From Ruminococcus sp. CAG:403 (lineage in GTDB: Bacteria > Bacillota > Clostridia > Oscillospirales > Ruminococcaceae): a stretch of DNA of 17,053 bases. The translations under genes were made by a program, and so were the position numbers. Of the stretch, positions 1 through 7,370 are shown piece by piece; the stretch's first letter is position 1, and each line of letters begins with the position of its first letter. The stretch covers positions 1 through 17,053 of the forward strand of contig FR899084.1 of the NCBI GenBank assembly GCA_000437255.1, read 5' to 3'. Under the pieces are notes generated by a model, which worked only from the letters and a program-made list of their open reading frames with translations, made no database searches and was not told the DNA's origin.

Positions 1-3000
1 GGAACGCTGGCAAGTAGATATGCTGCAAGCGATATCTACTATCCATGGTATTGACAGTGGAAGCCGTTTCAATTCGAGCAGCCGCCTCTTGTCCTTCTGC
101 ATTGTTTCGATTCTGGTTGTACAGTTTGACCTGATACAGACCTGGATTCGGAGTATTGTTGTCTGTCTTGTAGTCATAATACAGATTTTCTGATGTGCGT
201 CCCGATCTGGTCAGCAGTTCATAGCCTGCCTTGAAATTGATCAGGTAACCCATTAAGATTGCGTTGTCTGTATTAGAATAGATCTCCTGATCCGGTGCAT
301 AATCTGTCGATACACTAGTTTTGGCGATGTTGGTGCCATACTTATCGTCATCTTTTTGGTCAATGGCGTATGGTTTTCCGTGTACCAGAATATCCCATGT
401 ATTGGAGTTATGTGCGTCTGCTTGTTCTTTGTCCGTCAATTCCGCAGAATAATCTCCTGTTCCCGGAATATTATACAGAGTCATGCTGTAATCTGTGACA
501 AATGTATCCACACCCAGTGCAATAACATAACTTCCATTCTCTTTTTGGATGGTATAGGTAGGTTCTACCTGTGGGGCATCTGGTGTTGGATCGGCAGCAT
601 TTTCTGCTGCATCTGTATCATCGGATTCTGTTGTATCCTTTGGCTTTGGCGTATAGGTAAAGGAAATGTTCCAATCTTCCGTTTCCCCATATAGTTCCTT
701 TAGCTCTGCTACCGGTACAGAAACGACCTGTGCAGTACCGAGTATTTCTCCGTCTGTATTTTTGGCGTTCAGAGTAAAGGTGATTTGATCCTGATCCTGG
801 AAGTATTGATAAATTTCCTTTTTGATCTGAATGCCTGTTGTCAGGAAGCCCTTATAATCATAGGTATCGTCCGGCTTGGTTTCCGGAAGCGTATCCGACA
901 AAACAACCCGATCGGTAAAGGAAAGTTTCTTGACCCAGTCATATTGATCCGTACGAACATAGGGGCTTGCCATGCTCCAATGATATTCATTGTTATTCGG
1001 TGCTGTACGAGAATTGGACCAGTACACATACGATGCCGGAACCGTGATCGTTCTTCCCTGCCGATAAAATGAAATGGCGTAGCTGTTGTCATTGCCGAAT
1101 TCTGCCTTACGATTGGTTGAAGTAGACGGTGTTTCTCCAACACCCTTCAAAACATTATCCTGATCATTGACAATGTGAACCTTTGTGCTGGACTGTAAAT
1201 GCTGTGCTGTATAGCTATTAATGCTGTACGTCCAATAATAGCCATGGCTATAGCTGTGTTGTGGACTCCAACCGTAATAGCTGTTTCCAAAAGACCAATT
1301 GGATTCCTTTGTTGTTTCGCCAGATTCTACACGCTCTTTACTTCTGTTATTGGTGGTATTTCCGACTGTCACATCAGCATGTGCTGTGGCAACCGCTTCT
1401 TCCATGCGGTAAAAACGTCCGGTTACTTCAAACATACCCTGTGTAGAAGAATCTGTTTGGTCATACCAAATTCCGTAGTTCGGAGAAGCAGCTGTTTTGC
1501 CATCGTTATTTACGGTTTGATACCGGTTGATATCAATGGTAACGATCACTTGCTTGACTGGATTTGCCGGCTGCTGTCCCTGATAACTTTCCGGTTTTTT
1601 ATAATAATAGGTATCATCGGATGAAAAGACATCTTCCTCGCCGCCCAAAAGATTCAAACGAGCAAACGCTCCATCTGCATTGGTTTCATTTGCTTCATAG
1701 AGAATTTCCTTGCCGGAACGAGTCCGTTTTGTGCCATCCTGATAGATTGCAGTGACAGAACGAATATACTCCTTGGCACGGGGATCTATTTTCAGATAAT
1801 AGGCATCAAACGATTCTACTGGTAAATCCAATGTAAGATCTACTGTTGCTGCTGTATTCAATGATGCATTCCGCACATAGTCATAACTCTGGTGCTCCTG
1901 CCCTGCGTAGGCAGGTTTTGCATGCGGCAAATTGGATCCAGTATTCAGATATTGCCGGAAATCTACCGCAAAAGAACCAATGGACTTATAGCCGATTTCC
2001 AATTCAGAGTTGTCAGCATTATCGCCCCACTGGGACTGTTCCGAGAATAGATAACCGGTTGCACCATGTACATGTCCATCCGAATCTTTGTTTTCTGTTG
2101 GCTGTGCATACTGCTTCCGAATATGCTCCAAAGAACTGGAAGCCGCACTATATTTCTGATCTGCTTCAGCTGTGCTGTCTTTATAAAATGCCATGACTGT
2201 GGTGTCAAAGTACATCTTAGAAAGATAGATTGCTGTGGTATCCTTGGCGGTAACGATATACTTCTCCTGATCATAGGACGCTGTTTCATATCCCTTGGAT
2301 TCCCGGAAGCCATCCAGATAATTATGTGTTTCTACTTCTAAAGTATCCGTCTTGCCAAATAGAGAATCATCGTAACCGTCACATTCTATGTATCGCTTCT
2401 CATCAGCAGATTGGTTAACCAATTGAACCAGTCTACCATTTAACTCTACCTGTGTCAAGTGTTCTATACCAAACTCAAACAGACGAGTTTCGGTATCTCT
2501 GGTGAAGGTCAGTGCACCATCTGTATAAGAATAGGTTTTATCGGTATCGCCTTCCAAATAGAAGCCTGTTACTGCACCGCTTTCATCCAACTGCGGCAAA
2601 AGTGTAACGCTTTTTTCCTGATTATCTGCATCCTTTCCCGTCAGAATGATGTTGTCAAAAGAACCGAACTGATTGATAAGATCTTGATAAATACGCAGTT
2701 CTGTTGTATGGAAGCCAGTACCTGCTTCACCTTGCTTTTCATATGGAATCTGCATCACGATTTGTGTATCGTCTAGGATCGAAATGGTCTCATTTGCAAA
2801 TTCGCCACGCAACATGAAGTCTCTGTCATAAGGTACACCAAAAATGGTCTCATTTCCATCTGTATTTTCCTTTTTGGTGCGAACCGATTCCTGCTGGTCG
2901 TTATAGAAAATATGTGTATTGACACTGAGCGCAGGACGGTCAACATGAAACTTCACCGAAGCAGATTTCTTTTGATTTTCCATCAGGGCATGCTGCGGTG

Positions 3001-6000
3001 TAACCGTACAGGTCGCAGTCAGGTCATCAAACCAATCACTAGTGCCATAGATGCGCAATTCCGGTGTATTCCCCTGCTCCGCAGAAAGATCACGCTCCAA
3101 ATTTGCATAAACAAGCTCTATATGTGATAAGTATAATCCGTTCTTTGCCCAATCAGATACATCCATTTCCAAATCGCCGTTTGCATTTGGATGGGCTTCC
3201 AATTCAGCCAATGAAAACTGCTTGCTTTGTGCCGGGCCAACGACGCCATCCGGTAAAAATGCAGTGAGGACGATAGATTCAATGGTTCCGCTCTCCGCAT
3301 AATTTTTGGAAATGGTCACCCGATCGGAAAGAAATCCTTTTACAATTTTTTGGCCGTCTTTTTCTGTTTTTACACCAACGCTCTCAAGATCAACGGAAAT
3401 CGTAGATCTTCCTGCCTTGGAGTAACAGCTATCGGTATCTTTATTTTCCAACAAGAAGTTGTAGTACAAATTGTTCGCCTTGTTTGGGACTGTTAAACTA
3501 CTTGCACTACTCTCATCTGTTTCAGGACGATGAACAGACGGTGTGATCTGCAAATTGGTGCTTGCAACCTGCATGGTTGCTTCAGAAGCTGTTTTGGATT
3601 CTGCATTGATGCTGCCGATTACCTCAAATTTTGCAGACGCTTTGAGAGAACCTGTCCAATCAGTAGAACCATATAATTTTAAATTCAATTCTTTCAGGTG
3701 TTCCAGATCCTGGTTGCCATAAATACGAGAAAAGATAATTCGCACACTGCGTAGCCGCTGAATGGTATCTGGAACAGAGAACGTTACCACTCCGTTTGCA
3801 TCCACAGTCAGATCATCTGCTGAAACCGTTTGATCTGGGACAATTTCAGATGCTGTTGTTGCGGTATAGGTAGTATTGTCCCAGTCAAACAGCTGAATTT
3901 CTTCTATTTCAGCTGCTCTTCCAGAACCGATTCCCTCCAACACAATTTTACGGGTGTCAAAGCCTTCTATATCCTGTAAGCAGTCAATGGGTTCGTTTTC
4001 TACGCTGTCCATATCCACTTGCAGCAAGGCATGGGAACTGGTAGAACGAGAATTGTTGGTCAGTGTGAACTGATACCAAGTCTGATCAACGGCACTCTTA
4101 TTTGGAACAGACAGGGACGGGTAAACAATATGCGTACCATTTCGATCTGTTACACTATACTGTGTGGAGGATGCTGTGGTTCCATCCTTGCGAACTGCAT
4201 GCACACTGGCAAGAAGATTCGGTAAAACCTTTGATACCTGTAAGGTAACTGTTGCATCGACACTCTGATCTTCCGCAGACAGATCATGATCGTCAAAACT
4301 GTATGCGGTTTCCAGCACACCATGCGGTGTAAGATCCTGCTCGGTTGTCGGTTTCCCGTTGATTTGTACAAAGCAATTGGTATCATCCGTATTGTCTGTC
4401 ATGGTGATATTGCCATCAATACGGTCAAAGTGAATCGTCATTCCGCTCAGATACGTCAAATTGCTCCAAACAGCCTTTGGAAGTTCCAAATTACCATCTG
4501 CATCGGTACCATAGCTGGATAAATCCTCTAATGAAACGTCTACCGCCTTTCCGGCTGCATTTTTTCCGTGCAGCACGACAGATTGGATTTTTGACTTTTC
4601 CATCAGGCTTTTACTCAATAAAATTTTGGAAGCAACCAATCCGCCTGCACTGTAGTTGTCATCCGGATACAAATTCGTAATCTCCAATGTTGCAGGGATT
4701 ATTTGAGAAACACTGTCATTGGAAATGACAAACCGTGCAGCTGCCGTATCATCATTCAAGGAAACAACCTGCGGATTGCCCTTTTGTACAAGACCGCCAA
4801 TTGGGTCATCATATACCCCAACGCCTTCTAAAACAGGGTTTGCCTTTTCGGTTCGAATGACTGCTGTATTTTCCGAAACGGTTAACGGTTCAGAAAGCCA
4901 GCTTCCATCTTCAATAGATGCATTTTTCGGCTGATAATAGTGCAGCTCATAATTGGTATCAATCTTATTTTCGTAAGTCCATAGGTGCGGAAATGCTCCA
5001 CGCATGGTAATCAAACCATTGAAATCGGTATAGCGCGGCAATTCTTCTCGAAACAGGAACTGTACTTCCTGACAAAACGTTAAACCGGCTTGATCGGAAA
5101 GTGCCGTTCCAATCGAAAGTTTCCAGGTTTTGGAATCGGGCTCTGTATTTTCTGTATCCGGAACTTCTTCCAAGTGCAGACCCAGTTCTTTTGCTGTCTT
5201 ATAGACGGTTTCTCCTGTTTCTGCTGTAAAGCCAAACCGGATAAACTGATCGATATCATTGCCTTCTACTTTGAACCAGTCACTTAACTGAATATCCGGA
5301 TAATATACTTCATCATTGTCTAAGCGAATGAAAATTTCCTGTAAGCCAAAATCGTCTGGTACATAATCAGTAGAAATGGCATTGAAAACGGGCACATTTC
5401 CGATGCTATGGAATCCATCCAGATAGTATTCATCTACCGCACCAATGCCAACTGTTTTCTCGGTTACTTCATTTCCATCTGCATCTTTGACATATTTATG
5501 GTGCCGGAAATTGTCTCTGGTCGGCGGTGTAAAATTCGTTGTATTCTCTGCCTGTTCCGACCAGTGAATGCTGCTGCCGCCGCCAAATGTAATGGTGGTT
5601 GTCAATTGGGTTCTGTTGTCATATCCAACACCAGAATGAAAGTTGTTGGAATAAGGAATGGCGACCATGTATTTATGAGCCGCATAATACGTTTTTCCTG
5701 TGCTGTTCTGATTGAGCTCTTCTGCTTTTTCTTTGGAATACAGCATGTGGGATTGATCTGTAGCTTCTTTTCGAAGAATGATATTTCCCACACCAGAATA
5801 ACTGTATGGCAAAGAATCTGATGGAACATTGGTAAAATGCTCCAAATCCCATTCTGTTTTCCAATCCGGAATCTCTGTTACATCGTAGACCAAAACGCCG
5901 CCTTCATTCGGCTTTCCGATAAATTCATGTTCCTGATAAAATTCCTGAGAAACATTTTCATTGGGTGTATCTGGTGCATCTGATGTCCAACGTAAAATAT

Positions 6001-6976
6001 CTTCGTCCAAAACGCTCTTCATACGGTTTGGATTATATTGCGCCTGTACGGTAAGCAGATAGTTATCAATGGTACTTTCCTTTTCCGTAGAGTCGTTCTC
6101 TACAGTCACTTCGTATACCATATAGTTGTACTGCTGCCACATGACCGCACTGGTCTTGGTAGCATCGTCTTTTTTCAGTTGTACCGTCGGTACATTTTCA
6201 ATAGAAGTCTGCCAAATCAGATTGGAATTGACAAACGTAACACGACGCTGCGCTGCACTGCTCTCATCCAATTCATCGGTAGACCATTCATTTCCAAGCT
6301 GCTGCCCGGAATCTCCATAGTATCCCTGATAGGAAAATTTCATGGTCACGGTTACGGAAGCATTTTCCGGAACCGCGATCAACTCCGGATTGGCTGCGTA
6401 AAACTCTACTTCAAATCGTGGTGTGCATGTCCCGGAAAGTTTCTCATATGGATTTCGCAGTTCTATTTTGCCTCGTGCAAAATCACTTTCCTGTAGCTTG
6501 GCGCCGCTTGCATCGTATACCTCGGTAGATTCTCCAAAGCTGTTTTTATCATTTACTTTTGCCTGCAAGCCGAGATATTCCCCTGTTAGGCGCTTTTCTG
6601 CCGGAATCTCATCCACGGAGTTAACTTGCACGAGAATGCCGCTTTCACTCAGGTATAAATACGGCAAATTCAGCTCTAATGTTTGCCCTTTGATATAGCC
6701 TGTCGTAAAGTCTGGCTGTAAATTGGCGGTCAGCAAAATCTGCTGACTCTTCGGAACCATATAGAAACTGCCATCTTTTCCACCCTCTCCGTTTTTTTCC
6801 GGAGTTAGTGTTTCTCCGCCAGCAGTCACCGTACCGAAGCTAACTTGATAAGTTGCACTTTGTCCCAGTGCTCTTGCTGCCGCCAGAATGGTTCCCCAAT
6901 TACAGGATGTAAGCAGCATAACAGTGGCTAACATCCCATAAATGACTCTTTTCCATACACTCTTCTGTCGATACAT
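1..6976 (-). CDS. Giant modular exported surface protein, C-terminus beyond the window
   Basis: The frame is open for 2325 codons from the ATG at 6976 to the left edge with no stop, so the protein is partial at its C-terminus. ATG at 6976 is preferred over the in-frame ATG at 6982 because the AGGAGG at 6984-6989 lies 7 nt from the former and only 1 nt from the latter. The N-terminus has a basic stretch (YRQKSVWKR), a hydrophobic core (about residues 11-24) and then either a lipobox-like LTSC (Cys25) or an Ala-rich signal peptidase I site. The rest is beta-rich, acidic and poor in Cys. It includes divergent repeated modules (about residues 740-1330, with a fragment near 1738), a Tyr/Ser/His-rich patch (about 1896-1927), a surface-protein-like SDTLPE motif (about 2020) and an acidic Pro/Thr linker (about 2108-2142). 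I recognise no enzyme motif. A role as an adhesin or cell-surface structural protein is inferred from export, size and repeats. A wall anchor, dockerin or other terminal domain could lie in the missing part. Confidence 0.9.
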   Translation of the reverse strand, partial: MYRQKSVWKRVIYGMLATVMLLTSCNWGTILAAARALGQSATYQVSFGTVTAGGETLTPEKNGEGGKDGSFYMVPKSQQILLTANLQPDFTTGYIKGQTLELNLPYLYLSESGILVQVNSVDEIPAEKRLTGEYLGLQAKVNDKNSFGESTEVYDASGAKLQESDFARGKIELRNPYEKLSGTCTPRFEVEFYAANPELIAVPENASVTVTMKFSYQGYYGDSGQQLGNEWSTDELDESSAAQRRVTFVNSNLIWQTSIENVPTVQLKKDDATKTSAVMWQQYNYMVYEVTVENDSTEKESTIDNYLLTVQAQYNPNRMKSVLDEDILRWTSDAPDTPNENVSQEFYQEHEFIGKPNEGGVLVYDVTEIPDWKTEWDLEHFTNVPSDSLPYSYSGVGNIILRKEATDQSHMLYSKEKAEELNQNSTGKTYYAAHKYMVAIPYSNNFHSGVGYDNRTQLTTTITFGGGSSIHWSEQAENTTNFTPPTRDNFRHHKYVKDADGNEVTEKTVGIGAVDEYYLDGFHSIGNVPVFNAISTDYVPDDFGLQEIFIRLDNDEVYYPDIQLSDWFKVEGNDIDQFIRFGFTAETGETVYKTAKELGLHLEEVPDTENTEPDSKTWKLSIGTALSDQAGLTFCQEVQFLFREELPRYTDFNGLITMRGAFPHLWTYENKIDTNYELHYYQPKNASIEDGSWLSEPLTVSENTAVIRTEKANPVLEGVGVYDDPIGGLVQKGNPQVVSLNDDTAAARFVISNDSVSQIIPATLEITNLYPDDNYSAGGLVASKILLSKSLMEKSKIQSVVLHGKNAAGKAVDVSLEDLSSYGTDADGNLELPKAVWSNLTYLSGMTIHFDRIDGNITMTDNTDDTNCFVQINGKPTTEQDLTPHGVLETAYSFDDHDLSAEDQSVDATVTLQVSKVLPNLLASVHAVRKDGTTASSTQYSVTDRNGTHIVYPSLSVPNKSAVDQTWYQFTLTNNSRSTSSHALLQVDMDSVENEPIDCLQDIEGFDTRKIVLEGIGSGRAAEIEEIQLFDWDNTTYTATTASEIVPDQTVSADDLTVDANGVVTFSVPDTIQRLRSVRIIFSRIYGNQDLEHLKELNLKLYGSTDWTGSLKASAKFEVIGSINAESKTASEATMQVASTNLQITPSVHRPETDESSASSLTVPNKANNLYYNFLLENKDTDSCYSKAGRSTISVDLESVGVKTEKDGQKIVKGFLSDRVTISKNYAESGTIESIVLTAFLPDGVVGPAQSKQFSLAELEAHPNANGDLEMDVSDWAKNGLYLSHIELVYANLERDLSAEQGNTPELRIYGTSDWFDDLTATCTVTPQHALMENQKKSASVKFHVDRPALSVNTHIFYNDQQESVRTKKENTDGNETIFGVPYDRDFMLRGEFANETISILDDTQIVMQIPYEKQGEAGTGFHTTELRIYQDLINQFGSFDNIILTGKDADNQEKSVTLLPQLDESGAVTGFYLEGDTDKTYSYTDGALTFTRDTETRLFEFGIEHLTQVELNGRLVQLVNQSADEKRYIECDGYDDSLFGKTDTLEVETHNYLDGFRESKGYETASYDQEKYIVTAKDTTAIYLSKMYFDTTVMAFYKDSTAEADQKYSAASSSLEHIRKQYAQPTENKDSDGHVHGATGYLFSEQSQWGDNADNSELEIGYKSIGSFAVDFRQYLNTGSNLPHAKPAYAGQEHQSYDYVRNASLNTAATVDLTLDLPVESFDAYYLKIDPRAKEYIRSVTAIYQDGTKRTRSGKEILYEANETNADGAFARLNLLGGEEDVFSSDDTYYYKKPESYQGQQPANPVKQVIVTIDINRYQTVNNDGKTAASPNYGIWYDQTDSSTQGMFEVTGRFYRMEEAVATAHADVTVGNTTNNRSKERVESGETTKESNWSFGNSYYGWSPQHSYSHGYYWTYSINSYTAQHLQSSTKVHIVNDQDNVLKGVGETPSTSTNRKAEFGNDNSYAISFYRQGRTITVPASYVYWSNSRTAPNNNEYHWSMASPYVRTDQYDWVKKLSFTDRVVLSDTLPETKPDDTYDYKGFLTTGIQIKKEIYQYFQDQDQITFTLNAKNTDGEILGTAQVVSVPVAELKELYGETEDWNISFTYTPKPKDTTESDDTDAAENAADPTPDAPQVEPTYTIQKENGSYVIALGVDTFVTDYSMTLYNIPGTGDYSAELTDKEQADAHNSNTWDILVHGKPYAIDQKDDDKYGTNIAKTSVSTDYAPDQEIYSNTDNAILMGYLINFKAGYELLTRSGRTSENLYYDYKTDNNTPNPGLYQVKLYNQNRNNAEGQEAAARIETASTVNTMDSRYRLQHIYLPAF
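3000..4745 (-). repeat. Three divergent tandem modules inside the giant protein
   Basis: Three stretches of the protein align by eye with a period of about 205-220 residues. Module starts are ARFVISND (residue 747), WYQFTLTN (967) and LYYNFLLEN (1170). Each is followed 50-62 residues later by an IQSV/IEEI/IESI strand (797, 1024, 1232) and then by a D/N-A-D/N-G turn (DADG, DANG, NANG). Modules two and three also share a VPNK linker before the start, and LYGSTDW (1101) and IYGTSDW (1309) near the end. A partial fourth copy is suggested by IRSV (1738) followed by NADG. The repeats are visible only at protein level, so they are old duplications. They are probably beta-sandwich domains that extend the protein from the cell; that fold is an inference. 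Confidence 0.7.
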
Positions 6977-6983
6977 AATCATT

Positions 6984-6989
6984 CCTCCT
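6984..6989 (-). promoter_or_regulatory. Ribosome binding site of the giant protein gene
   Basis: A perfect AGGAGG reads on the minus strand. It is 7 nt from the ATG at 6976 and 1 nt from the ATG at 6982, so it decides the start in favour of 6976. Confidence 0.85.
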
Positions 6990-7173
6990 GCTTTTGTATC
7001 ATTTTGCCGGTTACACGAATGGATCAAATAAATTTTCTATGTATATCTTATTTCGCACAAACTTCTAAAATAAGAAGCAAAAATCATTCTGTAGGATATC
7101 GAATTCAACAGATTTCAGAACTTATCAAAAAATAATATGGTTATTTTGCACAATTTTCGTGAAACTCATGATT
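6990..7173 (-). other. AT-rich 5' leader of the giant protein gene
   Basis: The stretch between the likely transcription start (near 7173) and the ribosome binding site is about 184 nt and holds no gene. It is strongly AT-rich and contains only short inverted repeats, such as CTTCT/AGAAG at 7062-7077. I could not match it to a known riboswitch class. A leader this long could still affect translation or mRNA stability. Confidence 0.5.
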
Positions 7174-7179
7174 TATTTT

Positions 7180-7208
7180 ATTATATCATTTTTATATAAA
7201 TTTGTCAA
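7180..7208 (-). promoter_or_regulatory. Consensus sigma-A promoter of the giant protein gene
   Basis: On the minus strand a perfect -35 TTGACA (7203-7208) and a perfect -10 TATAAT (7180-7185) are separated by exactly 17 bp of AT-rich DNA. The expected transcription start is near 7173. Such a full match predicts strong expression without an activator. Confidence 0.9.
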
Positions 7209-7253
7209 TACGCCGTAAAACGCTGTTTTGGATTCTTTCTAATCAAACATTTT

Positions 7254-7292
7254 AAAAAAATAAGGACATGTCTCGGTTTGAAACATGTCCTT
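7254..7292 (-). terminator. Rho-independent terminator of the GH9 cellulase gene
   Basis: A perfect 10-bp stem (AAGGACATGT at 7262-7271 with ACATGTCCTT at 7283-7292) has an 11-nt loop and, on the minus strand, is followed by a run of T residues (7254-7260). It lies about 80 nt after the cellulase stop codon and upstream of the giant gene's promoter, so it separates the two transcription units. Confidence 0.85.
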
Positions 7293-7370
7293 TTCCATTT
7301 TTTTCTACATTTTTTATAAATAGTCAGCTAGGTTCTATGCAAATCTACTTACTGTCATTCTTTCCATATA

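Noticed and set aside
356..6698. Many plus-strand open frames of 60-150 codons across the first 7 kb
   Set aside because: They lie opposite the single long minus-strand frame, have Cys/Ile/Phe-rich low-quality translations and lack consistent ribosome binding sites, so they are shadows.
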